From positions 3,580,249 through 3,644,248 of the forward strand of contig NZ_CP038799.1 in NCBI RefSeq assembly GCF_012223425.1: 64,000 nt of DNA. The letters run 5' to 3'. This document shows positions 44,447-52,804 of the stretch, piece by piece. The first letter of the stretch is position 1. Each line of letters opens with the position of its first letter. The DNA is from Mycolicibacterium frederiksbergense. Its GTDB lineage: Bacteria; Actinomycetota; Actinomycetes; Mycobacteriales; Mycobacteriaceae. A model generated the notes under the pieces. It was not told the origin of the DNA, did no database searches, and saw only the letters and a program-made list of their open reading frames with translations. The position numbers were made by a program, and so were the translations under genes.

Positions 44447-44505
44447 TCGAATGTGCGTCCTCATACGGCAGCCTCGGCGATTTGCGTATGAATGCGCACG
44501 CTCGG
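44447..44505. repeat. Imperfect intergenic palindrome
   Basis: GTGCGTCCTCATACG (44453-44467) pairs with CGTATGAATGCGCAC (44485-44499) at 12 of 15 positions, with similar flanks outside. The 17-nt centre is GC-rich. It starts 12 bp after the toxin stop, so a terminator or a dispersed mycobacterial palindromic repeat are both possible. There is no T-tract. Confidence 0.5.
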
Positions 44506-44558
44506 CGGGAGGGGGTGCGCCGCGATGAGTTTTGGCGGGGAGTCGAGTCGGTACCGGC

Positions 44559-45326
44559 ATGACAACCTCACACCCCCTCGGCGCCCCGTGCTGGATCGAC
44601 CTGTCCACCTCCGATTTGGAGCGCGCACAACAGTTCTACGGCGCGGTCTTCGGCTGGACCTTCGAATCCGCCGGCCCCGAGTACGGCGGCTACGTCAGCG
44701 CCTTCGTCGACGGCGTCCAGGTCGCCGGGCTGATGCCGAATGATCCGCAGTGGAACATGCCGGACGGCTGGAACACCTACCTGCACACCGCGGACGCCGA
44801 TGCCACCATCGAGGCGATCACCGCCGCCGGTGGCTTCAGCTGTGGGGGAGCGATGGACATCCCGGCCAAGGGCCGCATGGCGATGGTCACCGATCCAACC
44901 GGCGGCATGATCGGATTGTGGCAGCCCACACAGCATCTCGGCTTCGAGGCGACCGGGGTGGCGGGCGCACCCGTCTGGCATCAGCTGACCACCCGGGATT
45001 TCGCCGGCACCCTGGACTTCTACCGGGCGGTCTTCGGCTGGCAGACCCACGTCGAGGCGGACTCCGACGAGTTCCGTTACAGCACCGTGGTGTTCGATGG
45101 CGAACAGCGGATCGGCGTGATGGACGGCGGCGCGTTCATGGCGGCCGACGAACCGTCCAACTGGTGCTTCTTCCTGGGCGCCGAGGACGTCGACAAGGCG
45201 CAACAACTCATCGTCGACAACGGCGGCAGCATCACCCGGCCCGCCGAGGACACCCCATACGGGCGGCTGGTCTCGGTGGCCGACCCGACCGGCGCCGGGT
45301 TCAACCTGTCCTCGCTGCAGCCCTAA
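44559..45326 (+). CDS. Two-domain VOC/glyoxalase-fold protein (Rv0911 homologue)
   Basis: 255 aa with two VOC modules: CWIDLSTSDLERAQQFYGAVFG (about residues 11-32) and VWHQLTTRDFAGTLDFYRAV (about 137-156), each ending with a DPTG motif (VTDPTGGMIGLW, VADPTGAGFNLS). The fused pair forms a complete active-site cavity. It resembles hydroxylase/glyoxalase-like proteins of actinobacteria; no substrate is assignable. Confidence 0.85.
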   Translation: MTTSHPLGAPCWIDLSTSDLERAQQFYGAVFGWTFESAGPEYGGYVSAFVDGVQVAGLMPNDPQWNMPDGWNTYLHTADADATIEAITAAGGFSCGGAMDIPAKGRMAMVTDPTGGMIGLWQPTQHLGFEATGVAGAPVWHQLTTRDFAGTLDFYRAVFGWQTHVEADSDEFRYSTVVFDGEQRIGVMDGGAFMAADEPSNWCFFLGAEDVDKAQQLIVDNGGSITRPAEDTPYGRLVSVADPTGAGFNLSSLQP

Positions 45327-45616
45327 CTCGCCCCACTTCAAGCGACCTCAACGATGCACGATCGGACCCCTTCCGGGCATCACTCGGGAGTGTGCGGCGC
45401 CCATGGCGGCGTGCGTCTGCTGGTCGTCGCGATGCTCGACGCTGTTTGTCTCTGGTCCCCCAGCGGCCGAAAAATGGCTTTGACGCCGCGATCGTGTACA
45501 CCGTTCGGATGAAGCCGCCGCTAGAAGAACGGACGGTACGACGTGCGCGTTGATGGGTTGGTAGATTTTCGGCGGGTTCGTCTACAGCGTTGAGCATCCA
45601 AAATACAGGAGCGAGT
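45327..45616. other. 290-bp intergenic region before the repeat protein
   Basis: No convincing reading frame. It contains a short perfect palindrome, CACTCGGGAGTG, near 45382, a possible -10 (TAGATT) near 45566 and, at the end, the AGGAG ribosome site (45607-45611) of the next gene. GC is lower than in the surroundings. Confidence 0.4.
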
Positions 45617-48600
45617 GTGCCGGGTAAGCATCGTTCGGGTCGGCACGCCAAAGCTACAGACCGCAAAGGTCGCGGCGGCCACCGATCACAAAGCCAACGA
45701 GAGCCGTATCGATGGCTAGGGGCCGGAGCCATCACGCTCGGCGTCGCGCTGGCCAGCAGCACAGGCGTTGCCCATGCTGACGACTCCGCATCGGGAACTT
45801 CAGCCGGTAACGAAAAAAGTGGCGCCTCTATTGAGTCCCGTACTGAAGCCCCTTCAAATGGTGCAGCTGACAAACCGAGTTCGAAGTCGACGGTGTCGAG
45901 CTCGAACGCACTTCCTTCGAATTCTGTAGAGCGCCGCGGAGCACAGGCGAGGCTTACGTCGTCGGTTGGCACCGCTGTGTCCAACCCGGATGACGATGTA
46001 GATGACGGCGACGGAGTGAAACGTGCGCTGACTGCGCCATCGGCTACCGCCCGAGAAGGTCAAAGCTCCGAGTTCGAGCCTGTCGTTTCAGATACGGAGG
46101 GTGATTCGGGCGACGGTGTTGATATCGACGTGCCTGTGGGCCCTGGTGAGGTCGACACCGGGGACGTCATACCCGATTTGGCCGAGACTCCGGCGCAGCC
46201 GGTTCCGGTCGTCGCGCCGACGGGGCCTGCTGCCGGGAGGGAAGTGCCATCGGCACCGGATAGATCCGATTCGTTCCCGATGAAAAACACCACGGGTGGG
46301 CGGGTGCCTACGAATGAGGCCCGCACTGGCGTGGTAGCGAACGAGGCTCGAGATCGAGTCGCTGACCACGAATCCACGGTAAAGCTGGTCTCATCAGCGG
46401 CCGGCGAACCGAATGTGCAGCGGACCAACGTCGCTGCTGCTTTCCATGCGCCCACTCAGCCGGGCCCAACCGTCGCAGCACCACGCTTCATCGATACGCT
46501 GCGGGCGCTGCCGGGTACGCTGATCAGTGGGGTTCTGCATGCCGTCGCTTCCGCACTCGCGCCGCTGATTGGTCCCGGGGCGCCGCTTGATAGTCCGTCC
46601 CTGTGGGGGGCGTTGGAGCTGTTGCGTCGTCAGTTCGATCAGGCCTATGCCAACCACACACCCATTGCGGCCCCGGTGCAGACCGGTCAGGATCTCGGCA
46701 ACGGTCAAGTCCACGGCACCTTCGGCGCTTCCGATCCCGACGGTGACGCCCTGACCTACACCGTCCCTGCGAGCGGCGCCGGCGCACCCGCGCACGGAAC
46801 CGTCACCGTGGACCAGTCGACCGGGACCTGGACCTACACCCCGAACGACAACGGCACCCCCTTTGACTATGGCGACGACTACACCGGCACGGATTCATTC
46901 GCCGTAATCGTCAGCGACGCCACCGCTGGTCCCCATATCCACGCCGTCGGTGCGACCCACGCAGTGGTGGCTTGGGTGGCAGTGCAGGTAAATGGCGTCG
47001 CAGTGAACCCCGAAAACCAACTCCCCGTGCCGCCGGCCGTCCCGCCAACCCGGACCGTCGATCACAGCGATGGGACGGTTGTCAGCACCATCGGCTGGAC
47101 GGACCCCGACGGTGATGTCCTGCGTTACTACAGCTCTTCCAATCCCGGCGCGACGACGTGGACATCCACGACCGCGCGGGGCGGGACGGTCACCGTAACC
47201 TCAACCGGCGCTTACGCTTACACCCCGGAAGTGGCGGACAGGCTCAACGCATACACGCATCCTGACCAGGGAACCGATACGTTCAGTGTCGTGGTCACCG
47301 ACGGGCGCGGCGGTACCCAGACCATTGATGTGCACGTCGATATCGACCCCACCGACGTCTCCATCACCAGAACCGTCAGCGCAGCTCTTCCCGCAGATGT
47401 GTTGAACTACTACCGATCCGTGGGTAGCGACGGCACCGTTGCGTTCACGAACTCCACGCTCGTGAACGGGACCGCCGACCAATACGAGACCACGGTGATC
47501 GTGGTACGTCCCGGCGCCATCACCCCCATCACCACGACCATTGCCGGCAACGCAAATGACGCCGCCCAGATCGGCGCCGATGGCACTGTCGCGCAGACAA
47601 CGTTTGTCTATACAGGCAACGCCGTGAACCCGTATGCGATGACGGTGACGGTACTGCGGCCCGGCGCCACCACCCCGCTCACCATGACTGCAACCGGACG
47701 ATCGGTACGCCCAGCATTCGTAAGCGCCGACGGCGCTGTCACTTTCGTTACCCATACCCGTTCGTCAAGCTCGGTTGAATCATACGAAGTGGCGGTCACC
47801 AGGCTGTCCTCTGGCGCCACCACCCCCATCATCGGCAGTATCACAAGCACCCTTTCCCCGGAGTACAACGTGCGCATCGGGGCGGACGGCACCGTCGCGG
47901 TCCGCACGGCCGTCACTGGATCGGGTACCGCCGCCGACCCCTTCCAGAACGCAGTTGCAGTGTTTCGACCCGACGCCGCCGCGGCCGAAACGACAACCGT
48001 CACCGGATACTTGTCCACTGAGGTTCACGACGACGACGATGAGTCGTGGTGGGTATGGGCAGACGGCACGGTTGCGCTCATTACCGCCACGCCCTCTGAG
48101 ATTGCCGGTGGCACCATTCTGACCACGGTTACTCTGCTGCGTCCCGGCGCTGCCCTTCCCGACGTCACCACGGTCGCCGGCCCGGTAGGTAGTCGGGTGC
48201 TGGCTGGCGATGGCTCCCTCGTGCTCACGACCTCGGCCGGTACCGGTAGCTCCGACGACCCGTATCAAACGACGGTGACGATTTGGCGGCCCGGGCTCGC
48301 CGTCCCGACAGCGACGACAGTTACCGGACAACCATTCTGGGGTACGCAGGTGGGCGCAGATGGCACCGTCGCGTTGACCACCAGTCTCCCTACGGACGGC
48401 GACGGCGACCCGAACCATCTCACGGTGACCGTGCTACGCCCCGGCGCCGAAACACCGGTCAGCACCACCACCGTGGGATGGTCCTCGATCTCCTTGGGTT
48501 TTCCTCTTGGAAACTACTACTTCGGTCCGGCACGGGTGGATAGCGGCGGTGTCGTTACGCTGATCACCGTTATCGGTTCAGGCGATGAGAACGACATTCA

Positions 48601-48940
48601 GTTCACCGTGTTGCGCCCTGGTGCTGACACTTTCGGCACCCTCACTCTTCCCTACGGATTGCCTTGGGGTCCAGCGCAGGTCGGCACAGACGGCACCGTC
48701 GCAGCGCTAACTTTCTCGGCGCCGGGGAGCGGCGCTGACTCGTGGCAGAGCTTTGTTGCAGTGTTGCGCCCCGGGTCAGCCGCCCCCGTCACCACGTCGG
48801 TTGTCGGAATGCCTCTGGGGGCACCGCAAGTGAACGCGGACGGCACCGTCGTTCTGAGAACTCTTGTCCAGGACAATTCGCAGTTCTACTTGATGCAGAG
48901 CGTGATAACTGTCGCGGCGCCGCCGTCCAACACGATGTAA
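45617..48940 (+). CDS. Large exported VCBS/beta-repeat surface protein
   Basis: 1107 aa from a GTG 5 nt after AGGAG; the frame extends to 45590 but lacks such a site. A long basic n-region and hydrophobic core (WLGAGAITLGVALA) end in AHADD near residue 56. An acidic/Ser low-complexity region runs to about 320, then helix PSLWGALELLRRQFDQAY, two VCBS/cadherin-like modules (GASDPDGDALTYTV about 372, GWTDPDGDVLRYYS about 493), then ten repeats of about 50 residues (from about 602) with cores like GADGTVALTT and TVTVLRPGAETP. There is no catalytic domain and no sortase or TM anchor. It is probably a secreted or cell-wall adhesin-like protein; function unknown. Lower GC than its neighbours. Confidence 0.8.
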   Translation: MPGKHRSGRHAKATDRKGRGGHRSQSQREPYRWLGAGAITLGVALASSTGVAHADDSASGTSAGNEKSGASIESRTEAPSNGAADKPSSKSTVSSSNALPSNSVERRGAQARLTSSVGTAVSNPDDDVDDGDGVKRALTAPSATAREGQSSEFEPVVSDTEGDSGDGVDIDVPVGPGEVDTGDVIPDLAETPAQPVPVVAPTGPAAGREVPSAPDRSDSFPMKNTTGGRVPTNEARTGVVANEARDRVADHESTVKLVSSAAGEPNVQRTNVAAAFHAPTQPGPTVAAPRFIDTLRALPGTLISGVLHAVASALAPLIGPGAPLDSPSLWGALELLRRQFDQAYANHTPIAAPVQTGQDLGNGQVHGTFGASDPDGDALTYTVPASGAGAPAHGTVTVDQSTGTWTYTPNDNGTPFDYGDDYTGTDSFAVIVSDATAGPHIHAVGATHAVVAWVAVQVNGVAVNPENQLPVPPAVPPTRTVDHSDGTVVSTIGWTDPDGDVLRYYSSSNPGATTWTSTTARGGTVTVTSTGAYAYTPEVADRLNAYTHPDQGTDTFSVVVTDGRGGTQTIDVHVDIDPTDVSITRTVSAALPADVLNYYRSVGSDGTVAFTNSTLVNGTADQYETTVIVVRPGAITPITTTIAGNANDAAQIGADGTVAQTTFVYTGNAVNPYAMTVTVLRPGATTPLTMTATGRSVRPAFVSADGAVTFVTHTRSSSSVESYEVAVTRLSSGATTPIIGSITSTLSPEYNVRIGADGTVAVRTAVTGSGTAADPFQNAVAVFRPDAAAAETTTVTGYLSTEVHDDDDESWWVWADGTVALITATPSEIAGGTILTTVTLLRPGAALPDVTTVAGPVGSRVLAGDGSLVLTTSAGTGSSDDPYQTTVTIWRPGLAVPTATTVTGQPFWGTQVGADGTVALTTSLPTDGDGDPNHLTVTVLRPGAETPVSTTTVGWSSISLGFPLGNYYFGPARVDSGGVVTLITVIGSGDENDIQFTVLRPGADTFGTLTLPYGLPWGPAQVGTDGTVAALTFSAPGSGADSWQSFVAVLRPGSAAPVTTSVVGMPLGAPQVNADGTVVLRTLVQDNSQFYLMQSVITVAAPPSNTM
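47422..48930 (+). repeat. Ten tandem ~50-aa coding repeats
   Basis: Core motif [GSN]xDG[TA]V[AT], then a strand, a linker with TGSG/PY, then TVTVLRPGAxTPxTTTV. Cores occur ten times, including variants SADGAVT, WADGTVA, AGDGSLV and DSGGVVT. The period fits blade-like beta sheets, so a beta-propeller or beta-solenoid is possible (inference). Confidence 0.65.
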
Positions 48941-48978
48941 CTGCATAGAGTGTGGTGCAGTGGTGTTTGAGATCGAGG

Positions 48979-49419
48979 CTAACCGGCGCTCAACGCGAAA
49001 TCGGCGAAGTCGAAGCCCGGCACCACCACACAACTGACCAGGGTGGGCTCCTGATCACGCGGCATCGCCCGCTGCCAGTGACCGGGCGGCACCACCGACT
49101 GCGGCTGCTCGCCGGCGGCGATATCGGGTCCGAGCACCACGGTGTGCGCCGAGTCCTGCTCGCGGCCGACCTCCAGCAGCAGCGGGCTGCCGCGGTGGTG
49201 CAGCCACAGCTCGGCGCTGCGCACGGTGTGCCAGGCCGACTGCTGGCCGGGCATCAGCAGGAACAGGATCGCCGTTCCGGCGCACCGCGGCCCGGTGTAA
49301 TCCGACGGCAGCACCGACTGCGGGAACGTCAGGTCACTGCGCCAGGTTTCGCGGTACCAGCCCCCCTCGGGGTGCGGGGACAGGTCGAGCCGGCGGGCCC
49401 AATCGGGTAGTTCCGTCAT
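48979..49419 (-). CDS. Cupin-fold protein, DUF985 type
   Basis: 146 aa. LSPHPEGGWYRETWRSD, GTAILFLLMPGQQSAWHTV and a late VVPGFDFADFAL match the DUF985/YML079w-like cupins, which bind metal or ligand; no defined reaction. The ATG at 49419 is chosen from a minus-strand TACCCT 8 nt upstream; the longer frame is antisense to the next gene. Confidence 0.8.
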   Translation of the reverse strand: MTELPDWARRLDLSPHPEGGWYRETWRSDLTFPQSVLPSDYTGPRCAGTAILFLLMPGQQSAWHTVRSAELWLHHRGSPLLLEVGREQDSAHTVVLGPDIAAGEQPQSVVPPGHWQRAMPRDQEPTLVSCVVVPGFDFADFALSAG

Positions 49420-49427
49420 GGGGACCC

Positions 49428-49454
49428 AGGGTACGCAGCGTGACCCGATAGCCT
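49428..49454. promoter_or_regulatory. Divergent cupin/Rv0912-like promoters
   Basis: Minus-strand TACCCT (49433-49428) and plus-strand TAGCCT (49449-49454), 8 and 7 nt from their start codons. The whole spacer is 42 bp. Confidence 0.45.
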
Positions 49455-49461
49455 GAGGCGC

Positions 49462-49896
49462 ATGGCTCGATTGCGTCCCGGCTGGCTGGTTGCGTTGTGC
49501 GCGCTGGTCCTGGCGGTGAGTGCCTGGCTGCCGTGGCTCACCACGACCGCCGACGGCGGTGGCCGGGCCAACGCGATCGGCGGCAAGGTCGGGGCCATCG
49601 GGGTGCCGCCGCCGGGCTTCGGGGTGGGGCAGCTGATCGTGCTGTTGGCGGCGGTGCTGATCGTGGCCGCCGCGATGGCCGCCCGGCAGTTGTCGGCACG
49701 GCTGGCATCGTCTGCGGCACTCGCGGTTTCGATGATCGTGGCAGCGCTGATCGGCTGGTACTTCCGGCTCTACGTGCAGGCGCCCGTGGCACCCGGGTAC
49801 GGCATGTACCTGGCCGCGGCGATGACGGTGCTCGCGATCCTGCTGTCCGTGTTGGCGATGGTGGTCGCCTGGGCGCAAACCGGGACGCATCGATGA
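49462..49896 (+). CDS. Four-TM membrane protein (Rv0912 homologue)
   Basis: 144 aa, TM segments about residues 8-26, 52-72, 80-98 and 113-136, with a periplasmic loop after WLPWLTTTADGGG. No function known. The leaderless ATG is supported by TAGCCT. The stop overlaps the GNAT start (ATGA). Confidence 0.78.
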   Translation: MARLRPGWLVALCALVLAVSAWLPWLTTTADGGGRANAIGGKVGAIGVPPPGFGVGQLIVLLAAVLIVAAAMAARQLSARLASSAALAVSMIVAALIGWYFRLYVQAPVAPGYGMYLAAAMTVLAILLSVLAMVVAWAQTGTHR

Positions 49897-50483
49897 GCTT
49901 CGTGGAACCGGTGGTGCTGACCGGGCCGCGCTGGGTGACTCTGGAACCGCTGCAGGCCGGGCACGCCGGGGAGATCGCGGCGGCCGCCGCGGACACCGGC
50001 GACCTGTGGTTCACCAATGTGCCGACACCGGATACCGCGGCCGCCTGGGTGCAGACCAGGCTGGCCGATCCGAACGCGTTCACCTTCGTGGTGCGCGGCC
50101 TCGACGGCACCGTGATCGGTTCGACGAGCTACCTGAACATCGACGGACCCAACCGGCGCCTGGAGATCGGCGCCACCTGGTATGCCTCACCGGCGCGGCG
50201 GACCGGGGTGAATACCGAGGCCAAGCTGCTGTTGCTGACACATGCCTTCGAGGTGCTCGGCTGTGTGGCCGTCGAGTTCCGCACCCACTACTTCAATTCG
50301 ACCAGCCGAGCCGCGATCGAGCGCCTCGGCGCCAAGCTGGACGGTGTGCTGCGCAGTCACCAGTTGCTGGCCGACGGGTCGCGCCGGGACACCGTGGTCT
50401 ATTCGATCCTGGACATCGAATGGCCCGCGGTGCGCAACAATCTGCGGTCGCGCTCAGACCACCACGACTCCGGATCCGGATAG
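49893..50483 (+). CDS. GNAT-family N-acetyltransferase (RimJ/RimL type)
   Basis: 196 aa. RWVTLEPLQAGHAGEI at the N-terminus, TVIGSTSYLNID, EIGATWYASPARRTGVNTEA (acetyl-CoA pyrophosphate loop) and EFRTHYFNSTSRAAIERLGA match RimJ/L-like protein acetyltransferases. Target unknown. It is coupled to the membrane protein, and its 3' end overlaps the HxlR-type gene by 30 bp. Confidence 0.85.
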   Translation: MSFVEPVVLTGPRWVTLEPLQAGHAGEIAAAAADTGDLWFTNVPTPDTAAAWVQTRLADPNAFTFVVRGLDGTVIGSTSYLNIDGPNRRLEIGATWYASPARRTGVNTEAKLLLLTHAFEVLGCVAVEFRTHYFNSTSRAAIERLGAKLDGVLRSHQLLADGSRRDTVVYSILDIEWPAVRNNLRSRSDHHDSGSG

Positions 50484-51320
50484 CGGCCGGCCACACTGAT
50501 CACAGGCCAGCGCCGCGGTGAACGCACCGCCGCACGCGGTATGGGTGACCTGCACCGCGGGGCCCTCGTCGGTGACATACCAGTGCTGCGCCCAGTCCAG
50601 GGCGGTGACGATGATGGGTAGCACCGCGCGGCCCTTCGCGGTGAGCCGGTAGCCGCCGTTCAGCACACCGCCCTCTACCAGGATCTGCAGGCGGTCGGTG
50701 AGCGAACCGGGCGGCGCCCCGAGTTGGCCCGCGAAATCGGTGAACCGGGTGGTCCCGACGAAGGCGGCCACCATGATGGCGAACGCCCACCGGTTGCCCA
50801 GGATGCTCATGGTCTGCGGAAACAGATCTGCCTGGCTGGTCCGGTCATCGTGCGAACGGCGCCGGGTGGATCCCACCGGCATCGACCGCGGCCAGGAACC
50901 GCTCGGGCCCCACCGCGCGACAAGATGTTTCTCGTCGGTCTCCAGCCCGCATCCACGGCAGGTGAGCAGCGGGGTGAAGTCCCGGCCGCAGTCGCCGTGC
51001 CGCATGGCGGGCAGGGGGTGTTCGGGCACCCAGTGGCGTTCCCACGCCCAGATCGCCACCAGCACCGGCCACAACGCCTGGCCGCGCGCGGTCAGCAGAT
51101 ACTCGTACCGGGTCGGCCCGGACTGGTACTGGCGGCGCGTCATCAGGTCGTGCTGGACCATGCCGACCAGACGCCGGGTCAGCACCGAATGGGAGATGGG
51201 CAGCCGTTCGGTGAACTCCCCGTACCGGGAGGCGCCCAGCAGGGCCTGCTGCACGATCAGCAGGGTCCATTCATCGCCGAGCACCCCGAGCATCCGGGCC
51301 ACGGCGTTGGGTTGGGTCAC
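50454..51320 (-). CDS. Duplicated HxlR-type regulator with Cys clusters
   Basis: 288 aa from a GTG overlapping the carotenoid oxygenase stop (GTGA). Two winged-helix domains in one chain: MLGVLGDEWTLLIVQQALLG (about residues 10-29) and ILGNRWAFAIMVAAFVG (about 176-192). Each is followed by a cysteine cluster, CGRDFTPLLTCRGCG and CGGAFTAALACDQCG, which could bind zinc or sense redox state. HxlR proteins normally have one domain and act as dimers, so this is a covalent pseudo-dimer. It likely regulates its own operon. Confidence 0.83.
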   Translation of the reverse strand: MTQPNAVARMLGVLGDEWTLLIVQQALLGASRYGEFTERLPISHSVLTRRLVGMVQHDLMTRRQYQSGPTRYEYLLTARGQALWPVLVAIWAWERHWVPEHPLPAMRHGDCGRDFTPLLTCRGCGLETDEKHLVARWGPSGSWPRSMPVGSTRRRSHDDRTSQADLFPQTMSILGNRWAFAIMVAAFVGTTRFTDFAGQLGAPPGSLTDRLQILVEGGVLNGGYRLTAKGRAVLPIIVTALDWAQHWYVTDEGPAVQVTHTACGGAFTAALACDQCGRPLSGSGVVVV

Positions 51321-52804
51321 TCGCGCCAGCGTCTCAGCTCCGAGCCGGGCGCCCAGGTGGAGTGCGTGCCGCTGGAGATCCGTTCGGGCAGCGCCAGTGT
51401 GCACACCGGGCCGTCGGATACCCGGGCCGCGTCGAACACCAGGCAGTAGGACGCGTCGGCGTTCATATCGGTGGTGAGGGTGATCAGGTAGCCGTCGTCC
51501 TCCCCGGTACTGCCGACCCGGGGTGCCATGGCGGTCTCGCTGCCGTAGACACCGTCTGCGAAGGCGAACCGTTGTTCGGCGCCGGTGTGCAGATCATGGC
51601 GGACCAGGCCGTCGAACAGGAACCAGCCGGGCTTGCCGGTGGCGGCGTAGGTGTAGCGGTAGGGTCGTCCGGCGAAGCCGGAGTTGATCATCCCGAATTC
51701 GGTGATGCTGTCCGACAATTGCTCTTCCCGGGTCTGGCCGGTGACAAGGTTGAACCGCCAGCGGTGCAGCCTGGTCTGCATCCCGTCCAGTGACAGTCCG
51801 CGAAAGATGCGCTGCCACTTCGGGTTCATGCCGTTATCGAAGCCCTCGGTGGGTTCGGGTTCGCCCTGGAAGAACCCGTCCAGCACGATCTCGTCGCCGT
51901 CCTCGTAGGCATTGGTGAAGTGCAGGACGTAGGTGGTGTCGGCCTCGAACCATTGCACGTCAGCGGCCCCGCCGCGCCGCGGCAGCACCGCGAACCGGGA
52001 CGGCATGTCGCGGTGCAGTCGCGGGATGTGCGCGTTGTGCTTGAGGAATTCGGCATCCCAGAACAGCGGAAAGTCGTTGAGAATCACGTAATTCTCGGTG
52101 AACGCCATATCGTGCGGCAGCCGGGGCCCGGGCAGCTCGACATCGGCGTAGTGGACCAGCGCGTTGTTCTCGTCGACCACTCCGTAATGCAGGTACGGTG
52201 CGTCCTTGCCGTAGTTGAAGAACAACAACTCTCCGGTGGCGTCGTCGATCTTCGGGTGCGCCGATACACCCAATCCGATTGGGGCCCAGTCCTGTTTACC
52301 TAGGGTGTCGCCGGTGTAGGGGTCGATCCGATACAGGTCGCCACACTGGTAGAAGCTGCTGAGCGCGACACCGCGGTGCACGGCGACATCGGTGCTGGAG
52401 GCATCCTTCATCAGGGTGCGTGCACCCCAGCCGTAGTCGCGTTGGGCGAGCTCCACCGGCTCGGCGATCCCGGGCCACAGCGGGCCGGCGGCCTCGTTCT
52501 CGGCCAGGAACCCGTCGGTGCGGATGAACCTGTTGCGATAGCTTGCCTTTCCGTCCCGGAAGTTGACGATGTGCAGCATGCCGTCACCGTCGAATGGATG
52601 GTAGGCCTTGAACGCGGGGTGTAACGGGTTCTCGGTGTTGCGCAGATAGACCCCGTCCAGGTCGGTCGGGATCTCGCCTTCCACGGCCGCCAGGTCGTCG
52701 GCGTCCCATTCGCTGGTCTGCGGCCGCCAGGCGCCGGTGCGGTAGGGGTGATCGTCGTCCGGGGGCAGGGTGGATGCGAACTTGGTGACCAGATCGGTGT
52801 TCAC
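51317..52804 (-). CDS. Carotenoid oxygenase (Rv0913c homologue)
   Basis: 495 aa, seven-bladed propeller family that cleaves carotenoid or stilbene double bonds with Fe(II) held by four His. Candidate ligand segments are GVSAHPKID, LPHDMAFTENYVIL, TYVLHFTNAYEDGD and the C-terminal SGTHSTWAPG. The real substrate is unknown. GTG start overlaps the thiolase stop (GTGA), making a three-gene coupled operon. Confidence 0.88.
   Translation of the reverse strand: MNTDLVTKFASTLPPDDDHPYRTGAWRPQTSEWDADDLAAVEGEIPTDLDGVYLRNTENPLHPAFKAYHPFDGDGMLHIVNFRDGKASYRNRFIRTDGFLAENEAAGPLWPGIAEPVELAQRDYGWGARTLMKDASSTDVAVHRGVALSSFYQCGDLYRIDPYTGDTLGKQDWAPIGLGVSAHPKIDDATGELLFFNYGKDAPYLHYGVVDENNALVHYADVELPGPRLPHDMAFTENYVILNDFPLFWDAEFLKHNAHIPRLHRDMPSRFAVLPRRGGAADVQWFEADTTYVLHFTNAYEDGDEIVLDGFFQGEPEPTEGFDNGMNPKWQRIFRGLSLDGMQTRLHRWRFNLVTGQTREEQLSDSITEFGMINSGFAGRPYRYTYAATGKPGWFLFDGLVRHDLHTGAEQRFAFADGVYGSETAMAPRVGSTGEDDGYLITLTTDMNADASYCLVFDAARVSDGPVCTLALPERISSGTHSTWAPGSELRRWRE

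Noticed and set aside
45301..45984. 227-codon minus-strand frame upstream of the repeat protein
   Set aside because: Antisense to the signal peptide and spacer of the repeat protein, with no ribosome site or recognisable domain.
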